Shown one piece after another: positions 43,713 to 51,175 of a stretch of 64,000 nucleotides of DNA. The DNA is taken from NCBI RefSeq assembly GCF_000010305.1, contig NC_012489.1:1612001-1676000 (forward strand). Direction: 5' to 3'. The position numbers were made by a program, and so were the translations under genes. How positions within the stretch are numbered: the first letter of the stretch is position 1; each line of letters opens with the position of its first letter. The DNA comes from Gemmatimonas aurantiaca T-27 (lineage in GTDB: Bacteria; Gemmatimonadota; Gemmatimonadetes; Gemmatimonadales; Gemmatimonadaceae). The notes beneath the pieces were generated by a model that had not been told where the DNA came from, did not search any database, and saw nothing but the letters and a program-made list of their open reading frames with translations.

Positions 43713-44690
43713 TCAGGGTGCGGAGAATGCCGCCGCGAATGCATCAACGATTTCACCGGCCGGTCGAATGTCATGGATGGTCTCCACACTCCGTCCGGCT
43801 TGCCAATAGTCCTGCGAAACACCTTGCACACTGGAGCGTTTGAGCTGCCACAAGGACCGCAGCGCATACCAGGTACGAATCCAGTGCTTGGTCTTGCGTC
43901 CACGAAACAACATCCGTGACAACGGCCCGACGGTGGTACCCAGCTTCTCCACGTAGGGAGTGCGCAGCACGGCCACCGGCACCCCGGTGAGTCGTTCGGT
44001 CAACACCACGTCTGACGCCTTGGCGTCCACGATGGCCTGCTTGTACCGCGCATCGGAATTGCACTCGGTGGTGGCGATGAATCGTGTGCCCAGTTGGGCA
44101 CCGGCATAGCCCATGTCGAGCAAGGCACGGAACTGCGCGGGCTCCCCAACGCCACCAGCGGCCACCACTGGCAGGCCCAGATCGGCGACTTCATCGAGCA
44201 AGGCGCGCGGATCCCGTGCGCCGGCGTGTCCTCCGGCCTGATTGTTCACGGCCACCAGTCCGTCCACACCGCCATCGCGGCCTTTCAGGGCCCACTTTCG
44301 CTCCGTGATGTCGTGGTACACCACACCACCGGCCGCATGGACCCGATCAGCCACCCAGCGCGGATTGCCAAGTGACGTGAGGAAAAAGCGCACCCCTTCT
44401 TCGAGGGCGATGTCCACCCACTGCACCATGCGGTTGTGATAGGTCTTGCTCGATGCTTCGATCAGGGCATTGAAGCCAATCGGTGCACCGCCGCTCAGTG
44501 CGTGGATCTTCCGCAGGCCTTCACGAAACTCCCATCCATGCACATAGGTGAGTGAGATCGGCTGCACCACACCGAGCCCGCCGGCCTTGCTCACGGCCGC
44601 CACCAATTCGGGGTTGCTGCACGGATACATCGGGCCACAAATGAGCGGTACGCGGATACCGGTGTGCCGCATGAGTGCGGTGTCGTTCAT
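43713..44690 (-). CDS. Nitronate monooxygenase-type FMN oxidoreductase
   Basis: A 325-residue TIM-barrel flavoprotein of the nitronate monooxygenase/FabK-like enoyl reductase family. FMN/phosphate-binding elements are visible: PLICGPMYPCSNPELVAAVS, GGAPIGFNALIEASSKTYHN, the VNNQAGGHAG strand, PVVAAGGVG and YAGAQLGTRFIATTEC. Candidates are nitronate oxidation or an NAD(P)H-dependent dehydrogenase. The ATG at 44690 overlaps the stop of the upstream DUF4442 gene (ATGA), so the two are translationally coupled. Pairing with a hotdog-fold protein suggests acyl-CoA-related chemistry, but this is only an inference. Confidence 0.88.
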   Translation of the reverse strand: MNDTALMRHTGIRVPLICGPMYPCSNPELVAAVSKAGGLGVVQPISLTYVHGWEFREGLRKIHALSGGAPIGFNALIEASSKTYHNRMVQWVDIALEEGVRFFLTSLGNPRWVADRVHAAGGVVYHDITERKWALKGRDGGVDGLVAVNNQAGGHAGARDPRALLDEVADLGLPVVAAGGVGEPAQFRALLDMGYAGAQLGTRFIATTECNSDARYKQAIVDAKASDVVLTERLTGVPVAVLRTPYVEKLGTTVGPLSRMLFRGRKTKHWIRTWYALRSLWQLKRSSVQGVSQDYWQAGRSVETIHDIRPAGEIVDAFAAAFSAP

Positions 44691-45184
44691 GCTGCCGCCG
44701 AAGACGGTGGCGACAGACGCCATTGCACCGTGCACCGCGCCACCTCATCACCTGCGGCATCGCGCACGATGGCATCCACCGCCTGTACCGTGTTGGCCTG
44801 CACATCGCGGGGGGATTCGGTGTGTGTTTCACACACCAGCGTGCCGCGTGCCTTCTTGGTGTAGCTGATCGACAGCCCGGTCACGATGCCGCGCACGCCC
44901 GGGGGCAGCGCCGTGAGCAATGCCACACCACTCGTCATCTCGGCGAGATTCACCAGCGCGACGGCATGCACCGACGCCAGATGGTTGCGCACCCGCCGGC
45001 GATCGCGCAGTTCCACACGCGCATATCCCGGACGCACATCGGTATAGAGGCCGCCGATCGTGCCGGTATAGGGAGCGGTCCGCCCCACGGCCCAACTGAA
45101 CAGGCGTTTTCCAAATGGCAGACGATGCAAGCGTTCCCAATTGGCGAGCAGCGTCGCGCCGGCAGCAGGGTAGGTCGTGGACAT
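44687..45184 (-). CDS. DUF4442 hotdog-fold thioesterase-like protein
   Basis: The 165-residue protein shows a hotdog fold of the DUF4442 type (FGKRLFSWAVGRTAPYTGTI, RRRVRNHLASVHAVALVNLA, SISYTKKARGTLVCE). Proteins of this fold often hydrolyse acyl-CoA or acyl-ACP thioesters. A His in NHLASVHAVAL is the likely active-site element. The start at ATG 45184 leaves out ten residues of a longer frame that has no special support. The stop overlaps the start of the oxidoreductase gene by four bases. No further family assignment is possible from sequence alone. Confidence 0.75.
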   Translation of the reverse strand: MSTTYPAAGATLLANWERLHRLPFGKRLFSWAVGRTAPYTGTIGGLYTDVRPGYARVELRDRRRVRNHLASVHAVALVNLAEMTSGVALLTALPPGVRGIVTGLSISYTKKARGTLVCETHTESPRDVQANTVQAVDAIVRDAAGDEVARCTVQWRLSPPSSAAA

Positions 45185-45280
45185 GCAAGAGCCTACCCCC
45201 GGATCCGAAGGCACGCCACCTTCCGTACATCACGCCGGACGCCAACGCGCGGTTCTTCTGCCACCTTCACCGAGGAAGAC

Positions 45281-46480
45281 ATGATCGATGCAGTGCCGTG
45301 GTCGTCACTCGGTGTGGCGTCGTTCCTGGTCGGTCAGGCGCTGTGCCTGATGGTGTTGGTATCGCGCCTGGCGCCAGGCCGGTCCCGACGTCCGCCCGTG
45401 TCGCCGCGGCTTGCACCGCGCGATGACACCACCGTCTCGGTCATTGTGGCGACGCTGAACGAAGCCCACCGTATCGGCCCGTGTCTGGACGGCTTGCTGC
45501 AGCAGCCGGCGCCCCTGCTCGAGGTCTTGGTGGTGGACAGTCGTTCCCGTGACGGCACGCCGGAACTGGTCCAGACGTACGCGGATCGTGATCCCCGCAT
45601 TCGCCTCATCACCGATGACCCGTTGCCGCCTGGATGGGTGGGCAAGGTGTGGGCGCTCCAGACCGGCCTGCAGGCGGCGCGCGGTGCCTGGGTGCTCGGC
45701 ATCGATGCGGACACCGTTCCGGCCGCAGGTCTCGTGGGTGGCGTGATCGATGCCGCGGAACGGGACCGATTCGATGTGGTGAGTTTTTCACCACGGTTCG
45801 CCGGCCAGACCGCCGCTGAACGGTTGGTGCAACCGGCCATGCTGGTGACTCTCGTGTACCGCACCGGTGCCGCCGGCGCGGAGCAGCAGCCGGACCGCGT
45901 GCTGGCGAACGGGCAGTGTTTTCTCGCCCGACGCGCCGTGTTGGAGCAGCATGGCGGGTATGCGGTGGCGCGGGGGTCCTTCAGCGACGATGTGACGCTC
46001 GCCCGCCACCTGGCCATGCACGGGGCACGCGTGGGTTTTCTCGATGGCTCCCGCATCATCGAGGTACGCGCCTATGCCACGCTGCGCGAAATGTGGCGCG
46101 AATGGGGCCGGAGTTTCGACCTCAAGGACTCCGCATCACGCGTACAGGGGTGGCTGGATGTGGTGCTGGTGTGGCTGGTGCAGGCGTTGCCACTGCCGGT
46201 GCTGCTCGGTGGAGTGCTGCTCTGGTTCGGTGCACCGGCGGCGCTGTCCCCGTATCCGCAGTGGCTGCTCGTGGCCCTGATCGCGACGAACAGTTTCGCG
46301 GTGCTGCTGCGCATTCTGATGTTGTGGGTCCTGCGCACCAGCTACCACGAGCGTGGTGTCACGTACTGGTTGTCGTGGCTCAGTGATGCCGCCGCCGCGT
46401 GGCGCCTGACCATGAGCATGGCCCGCACACCGCGCTCATGGCGTGGGCGTCGATACGCGTCGGAGAGGGCGCCGGTCTAG
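45281..46480 (+). CDS. Membrane glycosyltransferase family 2 protein
   Basis: The 399-residue protein has an N-terminal hydrophobic anchor (about residues 7-30), then a GT2 domain (TVSVIVATLNEAHRIGPCLD, EVLVVDSRSRDGTPELVQ, DPLPPGWVGKVWALQTGL, GIDADTVP). A PPGWVGKVWA element occurs in hopanoid- and carotenoid-type GT2 enzymes (HpnB/CruC-like). Downstream SFSDDVTLARHLAMHG and two or three C-terminal membrane helices (LPLPVLLGGVLLWFGAP, WLLVALIATNSFAVLLRIL) are present. A lipid or carotenoid acceptor is thus plausible, as Gemmatimonas-type bacteria are pigmented, but no crt or hpn gene is near. GAGG lies five bases before the ATG. Confidence 0.85.
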   Translation: MIDAVPWSSLGVASFLVGQALCLMVLVSRLAPGRSRRPPVSPRLAPRDDTTVSVIVATLNEAHRIGPCLDGLLQQPAPLLEVLVVDSRSRDGTPELVQTYADRDPRIRLITDDPLPPGWVGKVWALQTGLQAARGAWVLGIDADTVPAAGLVGGVIDAAERDRFDVVSFSPRFAGQTAAERLVQPAMLVTLVYRTGAAGAEQQPDRVLANGQCFLARRAVLEQHGGYAVARGSFSDDVTLARHLAMHGARVGFLDGSRIIEVRAYATLREMWREWGRSFDLKDSASRVQGWLDVVLVWLVQALPLPVLLGGVLLWFGAPAALSPYPQWLLVALIATNSFAVLLRILMLWVLRTSYHERGVTYWLSWLSDAAAAWRLTMSMARTPRSWRGRRYASERAPV

Positions 46481-46524
46481 CCGCCCTCTCCCGATGCGCG
46501 TGCACCAACCCATGCGCGTCGTGC

Positions 46525-47007
46525 TCAGGGCTCGACGGTCACGTGACCGACCATGCCGAGCAAGGCATGCGGATCGCACTGGAAGAAGTACGTGCCCGGG
46601 CCCATGGTCACCGGGACTTCGATCGCCTGGCCCGGCAACTGCGCGAAGCCCGACATGGGCGGCAGGTTGGCGGCGTTGGCATTCGAGTCGGGGAGGAAGT
46701 GCACGTTGTGCACGCCCGTCACCAACACGAACTTGAGCACGTCGCCCGGCTTCGCGGACACCGTCTTGGGCTTGAAGTAGTTGCCGCTGTCATCGGTGAT
46801 CATCTCGATGGTGATGACATTGCCGGTGGGGGCGGGCGCCGCCGCCGGAGCTGCGGCTGGTGGCGCGGCATTCTCCGCACCCTGGTCGGCCGAACCGCCC
46901 CCGCACGCCGACAGCATCAGCGACGCGGCGAAGGGGAGGGCACCAAACAGTGTGGTCGCAGAGCGAAAGCGAACGAATGACGGCGAGTTGGAACGATATG
47001 CGCGCAT
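46525..47007 (-). CDS. Cupredoxin-type copper lipoprotein at end of nos cluster
   Basis: The 160-residue product has a lipoprotein signal with lipobox LSAC (Cys35) and a Gly/Ala/Pro-rich linker, then a plastocyanin-like beta-sandwich (about residues 65-160). Type 1 copper ligands are apparent: His in TGVHNVHFL and Cys/His/Met in FFQCDPHALLGMVGH. It probably shuttles electrons in the periplasm to NosZ or helps with copper. The stop of nosY is 59 bases upstream on the same strand, so it may be the last gene of the nos transcript. Only its position indicates its partner. Confidence 0.82.
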   Translation of the reverse strand: MRAYRSNSPSFVRFRSATTLFGALPFAASLMLSACGGGSADQGAENAAPPAAAPAAAPAPTGNVITIEMITDDSGNYFKPKTVSAKPGDVLKFVLVTGVHNVHFLPDSNANAANLPPMSGFAQLPGQAIEVPVTMGPGTYFFQCDPHALLGMVGHVTVEP

Positions 47008-47066
47008 GAGTGGATTCCTGTTGAGGGTAGGGCGGTGCAACCGTGGGACTGGCAATGCGTGATGGA

Positions 47067-47924
47067 CTAGAAATCGCGTGTTTCGAAGGCGCGGCGAGCC
47101 AGCGATGCCGGCACAACAATCCAGACCAGGAGGCCGGCCGCGGACGCCGCGATGCCGAGTGTCGTGCCGAGGAAGCGATGCAGGACCGCGCCGGTGTAGC
47201 CCATCAGGGCCGCCGTGTCGCTGTGCATGACGATGATGGTGCGCGCGAGATCGACCGGATTGCCCAGCATGAGGGCCATCATGGGGCGCTCGAGCGCGTA
47301 GTCCGCGAAGGTGGTGGATACCATCAGCACGAGCGCGTCGTAGCCCACGCTGAGCAGCAGCCAGGTCATCAGCCCGGTCACGACACTGCGCAAGCGATCA
47401 TCCACGCGAATCCCGATGAGCAGCGCGAGGCCGCCGAAGACGAAGGTCAGGGCCACGCCGCTGCCGATGGTGCTGAGCGCCAGTGGCCACACGGTACGAT
47501 CCGGGATGCCGTGCCAGAGCAAGGGCGCGCACATGGCTGCAGCGAAGCCTCCTGCGAGCGGGAGGACCTGCGCGAGATAGAGCGCCAGAAAGAGTCGCGA
47601 ACGACGCACCGGTTGCGTCAGCAACAGCTCGGTGAATTCCCGTGCTCCATGCCAACTGATGATGCCGAGCATCATGCTGACCAGCGGCACGATGAGCAGC
47701 ACGAGGTTGAGCATGGCCACCAGGGCCCGCTCGGGCGATCCGGTGAGTCGCAGAATGCTCTCGACGCAGAGGAGCGTGCCGAGCGTGAACAGGAGGACGC
47801 CTCGATTGCGGCGCAGACCGCGCCATTCACGGGCCAGTACCGTGCGTACGACCGGGGCGGCAGGTGCCACAGGGCGATCCTCCGCGGAAACTGCGGGCAT
47901 CGGCATCGTGAGTTCGGCGATCAT
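47067..47924 (-). CDS. nosY: NosY-type ABC transporter permease
   Basis: The 285-residue membrane protein has about six transmembrane segments (GVLLFTLGTLLCVESILRLT, LVLLIVPLVSMMLGIISWHG, LALYLAQVLPLAGGFAAAMC and others) and the typical NosY pattern MLGIISWHGAREFTELLLTQ. It pairs with the ATPase NosF for maturation of nitrous oxide reductase, probably supplying sulfur or a metal for CuZ assembly. The ATG at 47924 overlaps the nosF stop by four bases (ATGA), so both are made in step. The longer open frame upstream runs through nosF and is ignored. Confidence 0.85.
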   Translation of the reverse strand: MIAELTMPMPAVSAEDRPVAPAAPVVRTVLAREWRGLRRNRGVLLFTLGTLLCVESILRLTGSPERALVAMLNLVLLIVPLVSMMLGIISWHGAREFTELLLTQPVRRSRLFLALYLAQVLPLAGGFAAAMCAPLLWHGIPDRTVWPLALSTIGSGVALTFVFGGLALLIGIRVDDRLRSVVTGLMTWLLLSVGYDALVLMVSTTFADYALERPMMALMLGNPVDLARTIIVMHSDTAALMGYTGAVLHRFLGTTLGIAASAAGLLVWIVVPASLARRAFETRDF

Positions 47925-48682
47925 GCGGAGACACTCCCGTGACCAGACAGCGTGCCATGCTGCATCAGGCAGGCAATGGCTTCTTCGAGCGTGGATGCGC
48001 CGGTGGCATCGAGCAGCGCCGGTACGGCGCCCTGCCAACCGATGCGTCCTTCGTGCAGGAACACGATGGTATCGGCGAGTTCCTGCAATTCGCTCAGGAT
48101 GTGGGACGTAATGACCACGGCGCGGCCCGCATCCCGCACCCGACGAATGGCCCGTTTGAGGATGCCACTGGCTACCGGGTCGAGACCTGCCGTGGGTTCA
48201 TCCAGCAGCAGGAGTTGCGGGGCAAAGAGAAATGCAGCGGCGGCGTTGATGCGTTGGCGTTGTCCGCCACTCAGCGCGCGCGCCGGCTGATCGAGAAAAC
48301 GCTCCAGCTCGAAGGCCTCGATGAGCGATTCATCGCGCTCGGGTCCTTTGCCACGCAGCTCCGACAACAACGACAGCACATCGCGTCCGGTGAACGTCTC
48401 GGGGTACCGCGCGAGCTGGGGCATGTAGCCGATGCTGGCCCGATGATCGATGCGCCCCGCCGTATCGAGCCCATCGAACCGGATGGTGCCGGCATCGGGG
48501 CGCACCAATCCGAGGATGGCTTTGTTGAGCGTGGTCTTGCCTGCGCCGTTGGGGCCGATGATCGCCGTCACGGCGCCGCGATCGAGATCGAGCGACAGGT
48601 CGGAGAGCACCGGGCGTCCGGCAAAGCGTTTGCTGAGCCCGCGGACGGAGACGAGTGGTGTTGGCAAGGAGGGATGGGTCAT
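47921..48682 (-). CDS. nosF: NosF-type ABC ATPase
   Basis: A 253-residue ATP-binding subunit with Walker A (GPNGAGKTT), ABC signature (LSGGQRQR), Walker B (LLLLDEPTAGLDP) and the H-loop (VITSHILSEL). It drives the NosY permease during nitrous oxide reductase maturation. Its first ATG overlaps the nosD stop by four bases, and its stop overlaps the nosY start, so nosD, nosF and nosY are translationally coupled. The function rests on the cluster order, since the ATPase alone could serve other transporters. Confidence 0.9.
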   Translation of the reverse strand: MTHPSLPTPLVSVRGLSKRFAGRPVLSDLSLDLDRGAVTAIIGPNGAGKTTLNKAILGLVRPDAGTIRFDGLDTAGRIDHRASIGYMPQLARYPETFTGRDVLSLLSELRGKGPERDESLIEAFELERFLDQPARALSGGQRQRINAAAAFLFAPQLLLLDEPTAGLDPVASGILKRAIRRVRDAGRAVVITSHILSELQELADTIVFLHEGRIGWQGAVPALLDATGASTLEEAIACLMQHGTLSGHGSVSA

Positions 48683-50010
48683 GGCAGGGGCCTCGGTGCC
48701 CGCATCAGTGGAGCCTCATCGCGCAGGGCGGCGGGTGTGAGGGTCGGAACCACACGTTCCGCCACATCGAGCAGATCGACGAGCAGCGAACGCACCAGCA
48801 CCAGGGCGGCCGGAGATTGCTCCACCAGTAGCGCGAACAATCGGACCGGTGCATGGCCCACATCACCGACGCCGTTCCGATCGAGATCGTAGCCGCGATA
48901 ACGATCCCACCAGTTGTTGCGGAAGGTGCTGTAACTCCGGCGGCTGTTCGTGCCGACGTCGAACACATTGCCCTGAAAGCTGTTGCCCTCGATCATGTTG
49001 TCCTGGGCATCGGCCATCACGCGCATAGCCCAGCCGTTGCGGACAAAGTCGTTGTCGGCCACCTGGTTGCGGTTGGCCCCTTCCATGTGCAGGCCGATGG
49101 AGTTGTCGACAAAGACGTTGCGACGCACCTCGCTGTCGCTGATCTCCTTGAGCAACAAACCGTATGCGGCGCTGCCCCGATTGCGCACGAAGCGGTTGCC
49201 GGTGATGTGCACGGCCTTGGCATACATCACTGCGACCCCTGATTCGTTCTCGCGGAACTCGTTGTCCTCGTACCGACAGGAGTCGGAGAACATGAAGTGC
49301 AGGCCATACCGGCGACTGTGCGCGCTGACATTGCCACGAGCCACCCCACCGGTGGTGAACTCGAAATAAATGCCGTCGCGATGACCTTCCACCACGTTGT
49401 CTTCGAACACGACATGATGACTCGACCAACTGTGCAGGCCGTTGCCTGTCACGGTTTGTGAACCGGTCATGCCGCGCAGGTGATTGCGGCGCACCAGGCA
49501 ATTGCTGGCGCGCTGCAGATAGATGCCAAAGAGGGTGGCCTCGAATCGATTGTTTTCGATGAGGCAGCCGGCCGCTTCCACCACGCGCAGCGCCGCACGA
49601 TCGGTGGCCTGACTCGTGCCGGTGTTGCGAAGGGTCATTCCGCGCACCGTGACCGAATCGGCCGCGATGATGAGCAGTTCACGCTGGCCTTCGCCATCGA
49701 GGATGGCGCCGTCGGCGCCGATCAGTGTCAACGGCTGACGAATGACCACGGTCGGTTCGCGATACACACCCGCTTCCACGAGGACCACACCATGGCGCGC
49801 CACCTGCGCGACGGCGTCGGTCAGGCGCAGTGTGGTGCCACCTCTGGATGGTGCGGACACCACCACCGTGTCACGCGCCGTCTGCGCGCTGGCGTGTGGC
49901 GCCACCACGAACACCAGTCCAAGCGCCAGCATCACGAGAATCCCGATGCGCGCCGGCAATTGCGTGGTCCGTGACAGCAGTCGCCCCGTGGGCCTAGTGG
50001 GCGTGCGCAT
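48679..50010 (-). CDS. nosD: NosD, right-handed beta-helix periplasmic protein
   Basis: The 443-residue protein has a long signal peptide (RIGILVMLALGLVFVVAPHA, then SAQ) and a right-handed parallel beta-helix built from repeated strand units (GCLIENNRFEATLFGIYLQR, GVARGNVSAHSRRYGLHFMF, SDSEVRRNVFVDNSIGLHME and others) spanning about residues 80-370. NosD works with NosF and NosY in assembling the CuZ center of NosZ, probably by delivering sulfur or copper. A C-terminal region of about 60 residues is less regular. It overlaps nosL by 17 bases and nosF by four, which fits a single nos transcript. Confidence 0.9.
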   Translation of the reverse strand: MRTPTRPTGRLLSRTTQLPARIGILVMLALGLVFVVAPHASAQTARDTVVVSAPSRGGTTLRLTDAVAQVARHGVVLVEAGVYREPTVVIRQPLTLIGADGAILDGEGQRELLIIAADSVTVRGMTLRNTGTSQATDRAALRVVEAAGCLIENNRFEATLFGIYLQRASNCLVRRNHLRGMTGSQTVTGNGLHSWSSHHVVFEDNVVEGHRDGIYFEFTTGGVARGNVSAHSRRYGLHFMFSDSCRYEDNEFRENESGVAVMYAKAVHITGNRFVRNRGSAAYGLLLKEISDSEVRRNVFVDNSIGLHMEGANRNQVADNDFVRNGWAMRVMADAQDNMIEGNSFQGNVFDVGTNSRRSYSTFRNNWWDRYRGYDLDRNGVGDVGHAPVRLFALLVEQSPAALVLVRSLLVDLLDVAERVVPTLTPAALRDEAPLMRAPRPLP

Positions 50011-50497
50011 CGGGGCTCTCTGGCGTGTTGGGGCTGGACGCGATCGGCGCGGCGGCCATGGCTACGATTTCCTGCACCCGCAGCCAGGTGATGGCCGTGC
50101 CGCCGTGCGCACGCTGCAGCGCATCGGCATCCGCATCGGCGGCAAACGCCACCAGATCGCGCCCCATGGGGGAGCGCAGGCGGCTGCCTTGCAGATACAC
50201 GGCTTTGGTGGCATCGACCCACTGCGACGGGTCGGCGAAGTTGGCAACCCAGATGGCCCTGGGCGCATGCGCTGCGTCCTGCGCGGCGAGCCAGCTCGCC
50301 GCGCATTCAATCGCATCGAACGTTTGCAGGCGACCACGATCTGTGAGCACCAACACGCCGAAGCGGACGTCATCGATGGTCATGCGACAGTACGCGCAGC
50401 TATCCTCACCGCGCACGAGCGCACGCGGTGCGGTGTTGCCGCAGCCGGCGACACACGCCAGCGCGAAGGACAGAAGCAGGTGACGGCGCGTCATCAT
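49994..50497 (-). CDS. nosL: NosL copper chaperone lipoprotein
   Basis: The 167-residue protein has a lipoprotein signal with lipobox VAGC (Cys19) and the NosL copper motif CAYCRM (Cys34, Cys37, Met39). NosL is a periplasmic copper carrier that supports metal loading of NosZ. The C-terminus ends in an Asp/His-rich tail (PESPDAHAH) that might bind metal. The start is the first of two adjacent ATGs at 50497; the upstream membrane-protein stop overlaps here by four bases. The stop overlaps nosD by 17 bases. Confidence 0.9.
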   Translation of the reverse strand: MMTRRHLLLSFALACVAGCGNTAPRALVRGEDSCAYCRMTIDDVRFGVLVLTDRGRLQTFDAIECAASWLAAQDAAHAPRAIWVANFADPSQWVDATKAVYLQGSRLRSPMGRDLVAFAADADADALQRAHGGTAITWLRVQEIVAMAAAPIASSPNTPESPDAHAH

Positions 50498-51105
50498 ACG
50501 GCCCCCGTGCCCCTGCGCGGAGCGTCCGGATGCCGCATGGTGGTCACGGCCGCCGCGATGGCGACACCTACAGCGAGGATGGCCAACACACCACCGGTGG
50601 CGGGCCAGGAGGTCGCCGTGAAGTTGAGCAACTTCTTGCTACCGATCAGGGGCGGCTGGTAGCTCATGCCCGGCACCTGAATGGGCGCGTTCTCGAGATC
50701 GAGATTGTGGCCGTAGTCGTACTCCCAGCGATAGAAGTCGGCGAGGCCGACCACCCCCGCGAGCAGGAGGGCCGCAACCCAGAGCATCAGGAACCGGCGC
50801 GTGCCCTTCCACGCGATGAGCAGACCGAGCACGCTCATGGCCACGATGCCCGGCGGCATGATGCGCAGCTCCGGAATGCTGTCGGGCACGATCGCCTTCA
50901 TACCGATGTAGTGATTGAGCCCGTTGATATTCTGCAGGTCGTTCGGACCAATGCCGGCGACCGTATGCGCCCAGATCTGCATGCCCAGGCCTTCGGGGTA
51001 CTGCGGCGCGACGAGCGAGATGCGCCACAGCGGAAAGGCCAGGGCGAGTGCCAGCATCAGCGAGGCCATCGCGAGCAACCAGCGGGCGCGAAGTGGGACT
51101 GTCAT
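50494..51105 (-). CDS. Nos-cluster membrane protein between nosZ and nosL (NosB-like position)
   Basis: The 203-residue protein has about four to five transmembrane segments (WLLAMASLMLALALAFPLW, MPPGIVAMSVLGLLIAW, LWVAALLLAGVVGLADF, GVLAILAVGVAIAAAV). Soluble loops hold conserved-looking aromatic and glycine residues (YPEGLGMQIWAHTVAGIGPN, YRWEYDYGHNLDLENAP). Its place directly after nosZ resembles the nosB gene of clade II clusters, but length and sequence do not allow me to assert identity. GGAGG lies nine bases before the ATG at 51105, a strong signal. It probably supports nitrous oxide reductase activity, for example in electron flow or assembly. Confidence 0.78.
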   Translation of the reverse strand: MTVPLRARWLLAMASLMLALALAFPLWRISLVAPQYPEGLGMQIWAHTVAGIGPNDLQNINGLNHYIGMKAIVPDSIPELRIMPPGIVAMSVLGLLIAWKGTRRFLMLWVAALLLAGVVGLADFYRWEYDYGHNLDLENAPIQVPGMSYQPPLIGSKKLLNFTATSWPATGGVLAILAVGVAIAAAVTTMRHPDAPRRGTGAV

Positions 51106-51175
51106 GATGAAGTTCCTCCGGGCAACCTGGAGCGTGGTGTCTGGAGCACACACGCTCCGGTTGTCCCGCGATGAA

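Noticed and set aside
46490-46525. Repeated ATGCGCGT words after the glycosyltransferase gene
   Set aside because: Two short direct repeats in GC-rich DNA without stem structure; not enough for a regulatory call.
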